Of a stretch of 64,000 nt of DNA, positions 9,031-18,633 are shown piece by piece. A program made the translations under genes and the position numbers. Source of the stretch: Bacillota bacterium (GTDB lineage: Bacteria; Bacillota; Sulfobacillia; Sulfobacillales; Sulfobacillaceae); contig JAKACZ010000001.1 in NCBI GenBank assembly GCA_021820965.1, forward strand, positions 124,001 to 188,000. The letters run 5' to 3'. The notes beneath the pieces are model-generated. The model was not told the origin of the DNA. It worked only from the letters and a program-made list of their open reading frames with translations, and did not search any database. The stretch's first letter is position 1. Each line of letters begins with the position of its first letter.

Positions 9031-9200
9031 ATGCTATTCCCCCTCTGGTAGAAATCTTGGCGACGGTCTGGACAGGCCTTGGCTCAAATCGGAATTCCAG
9101 CCATCTCGCCGCCAGACTAGAACCATATTCGGCAAGCCCCGGGGCGCCGCTCCCTCGGATGGCGCAGCCGTCACTCGACATCACTAGCTGGTACACGGTA

Positions 9201-9443
9201 TGAACTCTCCCGACGCCTGGCCTCTACGAGGCCGAGGCGGGGGTTTCCGGATCGCTCCGCCAGTACTCGCTGTAAAGCTCTCTAAGGTCCCTCTCAGCAG
9301 TACCGGGTCGTCCTGGGGCGTCGGACGCCTTCGGCTCGATCTCCCCAGCCGTCGACGCCCCTGGGAAGTCCCCGACCGGGATTCGGACCGCTCCAGCCCT
9401 AAGTCCTCACTATAAAACAAAAGTTTTTACATGTCTAGCCCTG
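9201..9443 (+). repeat. Structured non-coding element, copy A
   Basis: Starts TGAACTCTCCCG followed by a hairpin (9214-9239, arms CGCCTGGCCTC and GAGGCCGAGGCG), then GGGTTTC, a variable part, GATCTCCCCAG, the block TTCGGACCGCTCCAGCC, an A-rich tract and ACATGTCTAGCCCTG. The same order of landmarks occurs at 28478-28676 and, on the other strand, at 45235-45369. Hairpin arms differ in sequence but keep pairing. No open frame is conserved. It may be the end of an IS200/IS605-type element or a structured RNA; neither is proven. Confidence 0.5.
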
Positions 9444-9599
9444 TCCCCGTGGGACTTGACCCCCTCTTGGCTTGCGCCTAAGAGGGCGTAGTATCCGCAG
9501 TATGGGAATGCGCGGGTGTTGTGTTCAAAAGGTCGTTCTCTATCGCTGTGCCGCCTGGCTGCTACCCAGCATTTTTCTCTTAGTGAGACATTCCGGCTG

Positions 9600-10470
9600 A
9601 ACATACGGGTCGGCTTTCGCTATGCTGACGGTGGTCGATCACGACCGGGGAGCGGAAGAGGGGGTCTGGTCGATGCGACCCTATCCAGGAGTGAGAAGCA
9701 CCGCGACCAAATTAGTGCCCTCATGGGGGGACAAAAGTGGAATAGCACCTCAAGTTCCGGGTCACGATCAACTCCAGTTGCTTTACGAGCATCGGGTGCC
9801 GGCCGCCGTTGCAACCGCCCTGCGGGTGCGAGATCCTGGCGATTTCATGTGGTAGCCCCGACCATTATGGCTGGCCGAGGCACACACTGAGTGGACGTAT
9901 GATATGCAGGTGAGAGCCGTCAATGACACGGTCGACGGCTCCCAGATGAACCGCTCCAACATCGGGCCGACGGCAAAAACCGAGGTTCTCAAGCCGCCCT
10001 CGCACGCCGAGGCGGTTGCAGCCCGGGCCCGAACTGCAAGACTAAGGTGAATGACATCGTGGCCCTTGATCTCAGAACCTGGGAGGATGATATGATCGTG
10101 TGTTCAATCGACGAGAAAACGGGCCTATACGAGCGGAATATGAGATATACCGGCATTCACACTCTCCTCATCGTGGGCTCCGAGATCACAACCGGCACCG
10201 TCTTCGCCGAGTGTCGTGACGCACGGCGGCGGATCTCCTCGAGTTTACGGACCACCTCGCCAACGCCATCAGGATAACCGTCAAATCATTGTCATCCGCG
10301 AACACCTCACCGTTCACCACGAAGGAGCCGGCGACCGGTAGGCGGGGTTCACCATGCGCTCCAACGCAAGTGGTCAACAGTCATGCATTACCTGGATCAA
10401 CGCCGTCGCGAGGTCGGCCGGCGTCGGACCGCCCCCAGCGTCCGCGACGACAGAACGGGTAACCGTGCCG
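9600..10470 (+). pseudogene. Heavily decayed IS630-type transposase remnant
   Basis: No intact frame. Fragments in different frames read VCSIDEKTGLYERN near 10100, like the first catalytic Asp segment of IS630/Tc1 enzymes (typically CIDEKTGI), then ADLLEFTDHLANAI (about 10212-10270) and VIREHLTVHH (about 10290-10320), where DNLxTH is expected; the catalytic Asp reads Glu here. Several frameshifts separate the pieces. The family call rests on these short matches, so it is tentative, and the 5' part (9600-9900) is unrecognised. Confidence 0.4.
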
Positions 10471-10614
10471 TTCCTCCCCACTTCCCGTGCCTGCTCTTCC
10501 CAACGGGACAGGGTGACAGTGGCCGATAACACAACGACAACGTACGTTTCTTCTAATCAATTGGAAAACTCTCGAAACCATTGCATAACCGACTAATAGA
10601 TATGATAAAGACGA

Positions 10615-11783
10615 AAGGCGCACAGCGTGAAGTGCGAGCGAGCGAGGTCCGGAACTCTGCAACCGTGGTTGAATCACAACACCGTGAAGTTGTGGCGCCA
10701 GCGATGGTCGAAGGCGGCGCTCGAAATCCCGGCGCAAGAAACCCTCAAAGCGTGGACACTCCACCGCCAGGTCCGCAGCGGCCCTCCAAGATGCACCCGC
10801 CCGGGGAAACCGTCGCTTTACTTCCGAGCAGGTGGCACAGATCATCACGCTGGCGTGTCGGCCACCGGCCGACTTCGCCGTGCCCTCACGCATTGGGCGC
10901 CCGCCGCGCTCGCCCGGGAGGCATCGCCCCAGGGATTGTGGAGCAGATTTCTCCCCGCTAAGTGGGGCGGTTTTTAACCGATGCCGATTTAAAGCCGCAT
11001 TTGAGTCGCTACTGGCTTAATCCCACGATCGAGGATCCCGAGCAGTTCGCCGCCAATGTGCAACAGGTGTCCGACTTGTACCGAGACGCCCCCGTCCTGG
11101 CGGACCAGGGAACCCCCCGTGCACTCGTGTGACGAGATGACCAGGGTCTCAGCGCGAGAACAGAAGCAGCCGCCCCTCCCCATGGTCCCGGAACACGTCG
11201 AACGCCGCGAATTTGAATACATCCGCCACGGACCTCGGGCTTAAGTGCCTCCCGTGACGTCGTCACGGGGCAGATTGAAGCACCGTTGATTCAACCGACC
11301 CGTGCCGAAGCGGACTTTGCTCGGCATGTGGAGGCGGTGGTGGACCTCCATCCGGACGATGCCCATATTTTTGTTCTCGATAACCTCAACACGCACCAAT
11401 CCGAAGCGCTGGTGCGCTTCGTGATTGACCACGACCAGCTCGACATTTCCCCCGAAGAATTGGGCAAAAGGGCCCGCTCGGGCATCCTTCCTAGGAACCC
11501 GAAAAAAGTTTTGAGAGATAGAAAGTATTCCATCCGTTTTCTCTATACTCCCAAGCACTGTTCCTGGTTAAACCAGACCGAATGCCGGCTTAGTATCCTC
11601 GTTCGCCGCGTCCTCAATAAACAGGCCAGTTCGGCTTCGGCTGCAACACTTGAAGAGCGCATTCGCCAATTTATGGACTACTATAATGAGCATTTAGCCA
11701 AGCCCTTCCGATGGACGTTTGACGGCGCACTACTGAAAGTGCGATCGCGTAGGGGGTGCGGTATTTACGCCCTGGTGTACTAG
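10615..11783 (+). pseudogene. IS630-family transposase pseudogene
   Basis: Conceptual fusion of frames gives a nearly complete transposase: LNHNTVKLWRQRWSKAA (HTH region), EQVAQIITLA, VGRFLTDADLKPHLSRYWLN, DEMTRVSAREQKQPPLPM (first catalytic Asp), REFEYIRHG, IFVLDNLNTHQSEALVRF (second Asp) and HCSWLNQTECRLSILVRRVL (final acidic residue). Breaks: an in-frame TAA at about 10960 before VGRFL, a stop near 11130, and a frameshift near 11240. Its final 165-codon frame (11286-11783) looks intact but is only the C-terminal part. It ends exactly at the 3' end of glpK, on the opposite strand. Confidence 0.75.
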
Positions 11784-13276
11784 TTCCGTTCTGCCCACTC
11801 GCGAGCACGACTGACCGCGGTTTTCCAACGCCGATATAGGTGATCGCGCCTTCCAGCGTCCAGTCTCGGCTCAAATACCGCCCCTGCCGTTTGCGACCAT
11901 CGCGGAGTATCGGCATCTCTATAGAAGCCAACGGCCCGCCCGGCTAGCAGGGCCGCTCCCCAGGCGGTGGTTTCCGAGAAGGAAGCGCGAGCCAATGGAC
12001 ATCCCAGCATGTCGGCCTGAAACTGGGCGAGAAAGTTGTTCTGAATGGCAGCGCCATCGGCCTTCAACAGCTTCGGGCGATGGTGAAAGGCATCTGCCAT
12101 GGCATCTAGCACGTCCCGTGTTTGATACGCGATAGATTCCAAGGCCGCTCGGGTCAAGTGGGCCCGGTCCGTGCCGCGAGTCAGCCCGACCACGGTGCCA
12201 CGGGCATAGCTGTCCCAATATGGGGCACCTAGGCCCACAAAAGCCGGTACGAAATAGACATCTCCAGTATCAGGCACGGATTGGGCGAGCGCCTCCGTTT
12301 CACTGGCTTGATCCACTATTTTCAGTTCATCGCGTAGCCATTGCACAACGGCGCCGGCCGCAAAAATCGAACCTTCCAGTGCATATTGGACCCGACCCCG
12401 CTCTCCCCAGGCGATGGTGGTTAGCAGGCCATGCGCCGACGCGACCGGCACGTCTCCGGTATTCATGAGCACAAACGCGCCCGTACCGTATGTGCATTTG
12501 GCCTCTCCAGGTTTGTGACACCCGTGACCGTAAAGCGCTGCCTGCTGGTCTCCGACAATGCCAGCAATAGGGAGTTCACGGCCGAACAGCTCCGACTGGG
12601 TATGGCCGACAATGGCTGTCGAGTCTATCACCTGTGGGCACACGGCCCGTGGCACCCGACATAGTTCAAGAAGGTCAGGATCCCAATCTAGGGAATGAAT
12701 GTTAAACAGCAGGGTACGGGAGGCGTTGCTGAAATCGGTTAGGTGACGCCGCCCCCCCGTCAGTTTGTAAACGAGCCAGCTATCAACCGTACCAAAGGCG
12801 ATGGCGCCAGCCTCGGCCCTAGCGCGAAGGTGCGGCACGTGATCTAAGAGCCACGCCACCTTAGTTGCCGAGAAATATGGGTCTAGCACCAGTCCTGTCC
12901 GCCGCCGGACCTGGTCTTCGACCCCCATATCCCGCAGTCGGGCGCATTCGTCTGCGGTTCTACGGCACTGCCAAGCAATCGCATTCGCCACCGGACGTCC
13001 TGTGCCACGATCCCAGAGTACGGTCGTTTCGCGTTGATTAGTGACACCCACCGCCGCGATCTGGTCTCCGCCCACCCCCGCGCCCTTAAGACAATCCTCA
13101 ACGGCTGCCCATTGCGTCAACCAGATTTCTTCAGGGTCGTGCTCCACCCAGCCCGGACTAGGATAGATTTGGGTTAGTGGGCGCTGGCCCCGTGCCACAG
13201 GCTTGCCGACGCGGTCAAATAAGATGGCGCGCGAGCTGGTCGTGCCTTGATCGAGGGCTAAGATATACTTCTCCAT
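11780..13276 (-). CDS. glpK: Glycerol kinase
   Basis: 498 residues from ATG at 13274-13276; the extra upstream codons do not resemble the family. N-terminus YILALDQGTTSSRAILFD, then GVTNQRETTVLWDRGTGRP, AIAWQCRRT and AIQNNFLAQFQADMLG are standard FGGY/GlpK motifs. It phosphorylates glycerol to sn-glycerol-3-phosphate with ATP in the cytoplasm. No glpF or glpD is adjacent. The 3' end is bounded by a transposase relic whose stop overlaps the glpK stop on the other strand, yet the GlpK C-terminus (SRAREWAERN) is of normal length. A TATAGT box around 13360 might be its -10 element. Confidence 0.95.
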   Translation of the reverse strand: MEKYILALDQGTTSSRAILFDRVGKPVARGQRPLTQIYPSPGWVEHDPEEIWLTQWAAVEDCLKGAGVGGDQIAAVGVTNQRETTVLWDRGTGRPVANAIAWQCRRTADECARLRDMGVEDQVRRRTGLVLDPYFSATKVAWLLDHVPHLRARAEAGAIAFGTVDSWLVYKLTGGRRHLTDFSNASRTLLFNIHSLDWDPDLLELCRVPRAVCPQVIDSTAIVGHTQSELFGRELPIAGIVGDQQAALYGHGCHKPGEAKCTYGTGAFVLMNTGDVPVASAHGLLTTIAWGERGRVQYALEGSIFAAGAVVQWLRDELKIVDQASETEALAQSVPDTGDVYFVPAFVGLGAPYWDSYARGTVVGLTRGTDRAHLTRAALESIAYQTRDVLDAMADAFHHRPKLLKADGAAIQNNFLAQFQADMLGCPLARASFSETTAWGAALLAGRAVGFYRDADTPRWSQTAGAVFEPRLDAGRRDHLYRRWKTAVSRAREWAERN

Positions 13277-13749
13277 TGTTCGCCTCGCCTCTACATGAGC
13301 CGACTGACCAAGCAGCGCCCCAAGCACTTGGCGCTGACCGGCAGTACCCTAAAGCCACTATAACAGAATAGCGTATCGACGGATTACGGGGCCTTACTCA
13401 GGTAGACTCATGATTGAGAGCTCAGAGGCACCTAAAGCCCGAGTAATCCGCACCGGAAGCGATTAGATAGTGACCCATCCCCCGTTCCCCCCGCGGGTAG
13501 GGGTTATAGGCCAGAAGGGCCAGGTCTGGCGGGCCCTAGTGCTACGGCAGTGCCTCGGCAAAGTTATTGTCGTCAACTTGTGACACTTGGCAGAACCTTC
13601 CTGTGAACCGAACGGGGGAGGACCGACCTCGGGTCAGCGTAGTAGCCACGCAACACTCGTGACCCGACCGCAAAGCGCCGCTAGCCGGTCACGCGTGCCC
13701 GGATTTCACTAGTCATGGGCGGCACTCGGGGTGGATGCCGTTAGGGCGC
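13277..13749. other. Intergenic region, no gene seen
   Basis: Holds the presumed glpK promoter at its left end. The remainder is GC-rich with no credible frame, and lies before the ISAs1 fragment. Confidence 0.4.
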
Positions 13750-14190
13750 TTACATCACCCACACGATGGCTCGATCGGCTTTCCATGCCACGCGGCGCAG
13801 GTTTTCGGTGATTTTCCGCTGGCCCTTCAGAGCCAGCACCCCCAAGACGGCGTTCCGTAGGCTCGCCATGATACGCGGGGCCGCGCCAGTACGAACTTTC
13901 GAAGCGTCCTCTCGCCACGCGGTATCGCGCACCCAGTGCACGTCATTCTCAATGGTCGAATGCCCCCGCACGAAGCGGAGGAGATCCTGAGGCGTCGCTT
14001 GATCGGGACCGCGGCTGGTCAGCCCCACGACCACCTCATGCGTGACCTGCTGGCGTTTGACGTGCGTTACTGTCCGTTCCAAGCGAAAGGCTTGGTCCAC
14101 ATGTGAAAAGGTGAGGGAGTCATTCAGGGCGGTGCGCACGCGAATGCCTCGATGTTCGATGCGGCCGTGGGCGTTATCCCAGGTCTCCGC
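13750..14190 (-). pseudogene. ISAs1-family transposase, C-terminal fragment
   Basis: Translation reads AHGRIEHRGIRVRTALND, HEVVVGLTSRGPDQATP, LLRFVRGHSTIENDVHWVRD and ASKVRTGAAPRIMASLRN, the C-terminal half of ISAs1 (H-repeat) transposases including the last catalytic Glu in the STIEN segment. The frame runs on to 14274, but family similarity stops near 14190, so the N-terminal half is missing. Confidence 0.7.
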
Positions 14191-14202
14191 CCGCAGGCCC
14201 GC

Positions 14203-14290
14203 GTCATTTGGTCGCTGCCGTCGTGCATGGGACCACGCGGGTCGTAGTGCAGCAGGAAGTGCCGGACAAAACAAATGAGATTCGCGTGAA
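14203..14290 (+). pseudogene. ISAs1-family transposase, internal fragment in opposite orientation
   Basis: A plus-strand frame reads HLVAAVVHGTTRVVVQQ followed by VPDKTNEI, which matches the middle of ISAs1 transposases (usual form HLV-A..HxTGxVLGQxxVxDKTNEI). It begins about 13 bases from where the minus-strand C-terminal fragment ends. The two pieces therefore look like one transposase broken and partly inverted. Confidence 0.55.
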
Positions 14291-14427
14291 ATCGCCGCCT
14301 TTTTCGCCGAATAGTGTGGGCTTGACAGCCGAGCTCACCGCTGGGCTTGCCAGCGGATGTCGGGATCCCCCTGTTCCTGTCCCTTGCGGGAAACCTGGAG
14401 CGCGGTAAGTCACAACCCTCCCGGTGA

Positions 14428-15519
14428 TTGGGCACCCGGATCAGGTGGGCCGCCGCATGTGACGGGTTGGCGTTGCTGGTCACAACAGATTTCAATATCC
14501 CGCTGTTTCATGCGGTGTACCCCGGCAATCGAGCGGATACCCAGCAGTTTCAGAGTGTGACAGAAGAGTTGATTGACCGCTATCAGACATTGCGCACCCA
14601 GTGCGACGGCATAACACTCGTCTATGACAAAGGGAACAACTCTCAGGCCAATCAAGCGGCCATGGATGGGAGTCCCTATGCTTTTGTCGGTTCGCTGAAG
14701 GCGAACCAAGTGCCTGAGCTCCTGACGGTTCCCGCGAACCAGTACACGTCGGTGCCCGAATTCGGCGATCTCCAGGCGTTTCGCACGACGGCCACGGTCT
14801 TCGGGTGCGAGCGTACCGTCGTCATGACCTACAATGAAGCCTTGTTCTTGGGCCAGTGGCAAGGCGAATTTGCCCGACTGCGTAAACTCCACGAGCGGTT
14901 ACGCGCCCTCCAAAAAGGGCTCGAGACCGCCCGTCGGCGACCGTCGGTCGCCGCCCTCCAACAGCGCGTGGCCCGCACTCTTGCCCAGGCTGGGCCGCAC
15001 CTCCCCAACTGGGTCACGACCTCCGTGACCGCGACCCCCGAGGGCCCACGGCTGACCTTTTCGATTGACCACAACGCGTGTATGGAATGGGGCAACGCCC
15101 ATTGGGGGAAGACCATTCTCTTTACCGATCATGCCGAGTGGTCCACCGCCCAAATTGTGGCCACGTACCGGGATGCCTGGCATGTGGAAGACACCTTTCG
15201 GGATATGAAGCAGCCGTCCTGGCTCCGGTGGCAGCCGAAATGTCATTGGACCGATGACAAAATTCGCGTGCATGCCTTCATCTGCGTCTTGGCGGTGACC
15301 CTTGCCCATCTCTTGCGCCGCGAAGTGGCACGCGCGGGTGTGGCACTGAGCCTGCCCCAATTACTCCGCGACCTCACGACCGTGCAAGAAGTCTTGTGGG
15401 AATACCCCCCGCCCAGTCCTCTCGGCGTGCGTCTCACGCTCACCGACCGCACGCGTCGCCAACAGCAAATCCTCGATTACCTCCAGATTCCCGAGCCCAT
15501 GGCCAAACCCGTTATATAA
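14428..15519 (+). pseudogene. IS1634/IS4-type transposase lacking its N-terminus
   Basis: 363 codons remain open. Seen: VTTDFNIPLFHAVYPGNRADTQ, TLVYDKGNNSQAN (catalytic Asp), FVGSLKANQVPELL, GKTILFTDHAEWS, and YRDAWHVEDTFRDMK with the catalytic Glu, followed by HWTDDKIRVHAFICVLAVTL. This is the DDE core of IS1634-like enzymes, which are normally over 500 residues. The region before about 14428 does not encode the expected N-terminal part in any frame, so it is probably a truncated, inactive copy. A perfect hairpin follows at 15535. Confidence 0.7.
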
Positions 15520-15534
15520 TACGACCCACGACCC

Positions 15535-15561
15535 GCAATCCCTTGCGCCGCAAGGGATTGC
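15535..15561 (+). terminator. Perfect 13-bp hairpin after the transposase
   Basis: GCAATCCCTTGCG and CGCAAGGGATTGC are exact inverted repeats around one base, 15 bases after the transposase stop and followed by GTCTTTTG. It could be a transcription terminator or part of the element's end. Confidence 0.5.
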
Positions 15562-15663
15562 GTCTTTTGCGGCACGCTAACTAGGAAACTCCCGCTAGTG
15601 CCAGGAGGAATTTTACGTAAACCGCTAACTTGAGTAAATCTCCTTGAACAAGGTTTGCTCCCG

Positions 15664-16578
15664 CTACCGGTAAGCCCCAAGTGCATTCCACATCCAGTCG
15701 AAGAACGCCGACACTTTAATATCGACAGCCACGTCAACCGGGTGCCCTTCCATCACCGGTATGGTTTGGCCTCGGTCCCGATCCTCGCCGCGCCCCACCC
15801 GGATAGCTGTTGTTTTCCAGGTAAACAACTCGGGGTGAAGCAACGCGGCCACAGCCAATACATCATGAATGGGAATGCCTTTTTCACCGGCATCCGGCTC
15901 ATGGCGGCCATAAAAGGAGAATAACCTGAAGAGCATCTCACCTAGCGGTCTCCTTAGGGTAAGAAACCGATCAAGATCGTCACGGCGCAAAAGTGCTTTG
16001 TGCGTGACATCCAACCCGACCATGCGAATGGGCAACCCGCTCGACATAACGTAATCCGCCGCCTCTGGATCCACGAAGATATTAAATTCGGCCTGAGCCG
16101 TGATATTGCCTGCACTAAGCGACCCCCCCATCAACGTCAAAGAGGCAATCTGATGAGCGAGATGCGGATGGTCCATTAAAAATGCGGCTACGTTAGTTAA
16201 TGGCCCGGTTGCGACCCAAGCAATGGGACGTGGCCACTCGGCAAAGACCCGCGCCAAGTACTCTGTTGCATGCGGTGTTTCCCCCGGCGGCGGAAGTGTG
16301 GGAAAGGCATAGCCGTCCAGCCCCGACTCGCCATGGACGTAGGCTGCCGTCACCAAGTCCCGCAACAACGGCTTGGCATGGCCCGGTATTACAGGGATGT
16401 GTGAACCTGCAGCCCACAATATCCGGCGGGCATTCAACCAGGTCTTGTCCAGGGTCTGATTGCCGGCCACGGCGGTGACCGCCAGCACTCTCATGAGAGG
16501 CAGGGCAGTCAAGAGTGCCAACGCGTCGTCGTGCCCCGGGTCCATATCCAACAGCACATCCAGCAACGATGTCCACAT
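15664..16578 (-). CDS. Inosine/uridine-preferring nucleoside hydrolase family protein
   Basis: 304 residues. The N-terminal LLDMDPGHDDALALL is the calcium-binding Asp cluster (DxDxGxDD type) of IunH-like hydrolases; VATGPLTNVAAFL, LMGGSLSAGNIT, AEFNIFVDPEAADYV and a late GIPIHDVLAVAALLHPE with the conserved His-Asp follow. These enzymes split ribonucleosides to base and ribose. One position in the first motif is His rather than the commoner Ile, which is unremarkable. It stands alone, but a pyrimidine-nucleoside phosphorylase about 10 kb away suggests nucleoside salvage. Confidence 0.85.
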   Translation of the reverse strand: MWTSLLDVLLDMDPGHDDALALLTALPLMRVLAVTAVAGNQTLDKTWLNARRILWAAGSHIPVIPGHAKPLLRDLVTAAYVHGESGLDGYAFPTLPPPGETPHATEYLARVFAEWPRPIAWVATGPLTNVAAFLMDHPHLAHQIASLTLMGGSLSAGNITAQAEFNIFVDPEAADYVMSSGLPIRMVGLDVTHKALLRRDDLDRFLTLRRPLGEMLFRLFSFYGRHEPDAGEKGIPIHDVLAVAALLHPELFTWKTTAIRVGRGEDRDRGQTIPVMEGHPVDVAVDIKVSAFFDWMWNALGAYR

Positions 16579-17743
16579 CCTTACGTCGTCATTCTCTGTT
16601 GGCCTGGGAATCGCGGTCGATCCGGTCTTTAGCCAGCGTGGACGGTAGCATCTTTTTGAACCCGAGGTGTCTGCCCTCAGGCACCGATAGGCATCGCGCG
16701 TCCTACGTCATACCGTTCGGTGATCGACAACAACTGTTCTTCGCGTCAACGCACTGTGCGTCTCGATACCGACGTAATAAGCGGCTGCAATCAAAAGGAG
16801 CAATCTACCGCCTTCGCCATAGTCAGGGTGTCTGTAGGTCGTACCCAATATTCCCCGGGTTCAGTTGAATTTAATCACCTTATTTTACGTCCGCAAAGTG
16901 AAACGGCTGATTAGCGTGCCTGCTCGATAGTGCGCAAATCGTTCCGACCCAAGGGGCTAGCCTTAAGGGTCAGATCTCATCCTAACACATAGACGTTAAA
17001 TCCGCCTCGAAGACGATGGTGGAACCTTTGGGCTCTACATAGAAGCGGAGTGGCCTTACCCAACCCCGCCGGCACTACCGCCACGACCGCCAGATTTTTG
17101 ACTCACCAAGCATGTGCGGGGCCCGGTCGCACGGCAAAGCGAAATTAGTCAGCGACGCTTGCACCGCGATCACTGCTTGCCCACTCAAGGCGCCATACCT
17201 CCAACAAGAACTCAACCGCATGTTGTGTTTCGGGGCGCTGGGAGTAGGACTCAGCCGTGCACCGCACCTATACCGTATACATAACCCCGGCAACCCAGGA
17301 CTGCGGGCGCCTGAATAAACCGTAACCTGGGCCGCTTTGACGCGTTTTCCACCTAATAGTGCAGGTCCGACGTTACCAGCATTTATCGTGACGGTTGGCA
17401 TGGCACCTACCCTAAGGCGTGGGTAGCGCCACCAGCATAGTAGAAACATCATCACCGGCGATTTCGGCATCGACCACTAACTGCAAGAAGGCGCATCCTG
17501 ATTTCTATCGGACGGCAACATTCGCCCGCTCACCTACCGGCGTTCTGGCTAGATCTCCGACGCAGCCGACCTCATCGGGTATCACTGGTGCCAAATCTTC
17601 AACTTTGCCGTGTGCATAAAATGTATCTTGCATCGGACGTTCACGGTTACCTGTGAGCTGCCATGAGGCAGCGGTTTGGGCACTCTCCGACCGCGGTCTA
17701 ATAATCCCGCCCGGGCCCATGTTCCGCGGGATGCCTCACAACG
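16579..17743. other. 1.2 kb without recognisable genes
   Basis: Both strands were read. Frames here are short, lack ribosome sites and resemble no family I know. It may be decayed DNA between the nucleoside hydrolase promoter and the end of the kdp operon. Confidence 0.4.
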
Positions 17744-17745
17744 CC

Positions 17746-17786
17746 AAAAAGCGGCCGGCCCCAGAACCTGGCAGACCGGCCGCTTC
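17746..17786 (-). terminator. Rho-independent terminator of the kdp operon
   Basis: On the minus strand AAGCGGCCGG and CCGGCCGCTT form a 10-bp stem around a 17-base loop, followed by TTTTTGG. It lies 11 bases beyond the kdpF-like stop codon. Confidence 0.8.
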
Positions 17787-17796
17787 GCGCTACAGA

Positions 17797-17883
17797 CTAT
17801 AGCTTTTCCGGGTAGAGCAACGCGTAAAACAGATAGATCAGCGAAAGCAGCCCAACGACGCCACCAATAACCATTTCCACCAC
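17797..17883 (-). CDS. kdpF: KdpF-like small membrane peptide, encoded downstream of kdpC
   Basis: 28 codons from GTG at 17883 (25 from the internal ATG at 17874). The sequence includes VVGLLSLIYLFYALLYPEKL, one transmembrane helix ending in the YALLxPEK signature of KdpF, which stabilises the KdpABC potassium pump in the membrane. AGGAGG lies nine bases before the GTG, whose G is shared with the TAG stop of the preceding small gene. In E. coli kdpF precedes kdpA; here it is last in the operon, just before the terminator. Confidence 0.75.
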   Translation of the reverse strand: MVEMVIGGVVGLLSLIYLFYALLYPEKL

Positions 17884-18002
17884 TATCGAACGCCTCCTGC
17901 CTTCGATTGCGATTTAACCAGCATACGGTTGCAATACCGAATGTATAGTTCACACCCGATAAAAAACAGTACCACCGTCCCGATGGAAGCCACGTCCAAC
18001 AT
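17883..18002 (-). CDS. 39-residue hydrophobic small protein within the kdp operon
   Basis: ATG at 18000-18002 with a strong GGAGGAGGG eight bases upstream, 21 bases after the kdpC stop. Product: a short acidic start, a hydrophobic segment IGTVVLFFIGCELYI (residues 7-21), then a basic tail RYCNRMLVKSQSK. Its single helix with a positive tail suggests a membrane peptide with a cytoplasmic C-terminus. Stop TAG overlaps the GTG of the KdpF-like gene by one base, so translation is probably coupled. I do not recognise the family; a second KdpF-like accessory subunit is a guess from position. Confidence 0.6.
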   Translation of the reverse strand: MLDVASIGTVVLFFIGCELYIRYCNRMLVKSQSKAGGVR

Positions 18003-18023
18003 GATCGTTCCCTCCTCCGTTTT

Positions 18024-18608
18024 TTAAGCTCGCGGATGACCGCCTTTCCAATTCATCAAGGCCAAATTGAGCTCGAGCACGTTGACATACGCATTGCCAT
18101 ACAGGCCCAAGAACCGTCCGTGTACGTGCTGGGCGATAAGGCTCTTCACCACAGCCAAGGGAATATGATTGACGCGGGCTACACGCGGTGCCTGCACATA
18201 GGCCGCTGTCGGGGTGATATCGGGGTCCAGCCCGCTATCGGAGCTCTCAACCATCGATGACGGTACCTGGCTGGCCTTTACGCCGGGATTGGCCTTTAAG
18301 AACGCTGCCAGATTGGTCTGGACCTCTTTCACCAATGCGGGATTGGTCGGACCGTAATTTGTTGCAGCCGACGCCGCCGCATCATATGCAGTGGCCGAGG
18401 GGCGACTATCGAACCATTGGGCGCCTGTGAACTTTTGACCGATCATCCGCGCACCGATAATCTTTCCGTGTAGCCGAACCAAACTACCGCTGGCCTGCAC
18501 AGGAAACAACGTTTGCGCGACGCCGGTGACCAACGCCGAATAGACGCCGCCGATCAGAATCAAGAACACTACCAATAAGCGGATAGCGGTAGAAAGATGC
18601 TTCACCAT
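18024..18608 (-). CDS. kdpC: Potassium-transporting ATPase subunit C
   Basis: 194 residues. One N-terminal transmembrane helix (about residues 9-30, LLVVFLILIGGVYSALVTG), then the KdpC periplasmic-type domain with SLVRLHGKIIGARMIGQKF, WFDSRPSATAYD, SSDSGLDPDITPTAAYVQ and VNVLELNLAL. KdpC binds the KdpA/KdpB complex and helps high-affinity K+ uptake. 25 bases downstream of kdpB. Confidence 0.95.
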   Translation of the reverse strand: MVKHLSTAIRLLVVFLILIGGVYSALVTGVAQTLFPVQASGSLVRLHGKIIGARMIGQKFTGAQWFDSRPSATAYDAAASAATNYGPTNPALVKEVQTNLAAFLKANPGVKASQVPSSMVESSDSGLDPDITPTAAYVQAPRVARVNHIPLAVVKSLIAQHVHGRFLGLYGNAYVNVLELNLALMNWKGGHPRA

Positions 18609-18633
18609 CGGACCCGTCCTCCTTAATCAAACC

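Noticed and set aside
11247..11263. Palindrome CCGTGACGTCGTCACGG as an operator
   Set aside because: It encodes the DVVTGQ stretch of the decayed transposase, so coding history explains it.
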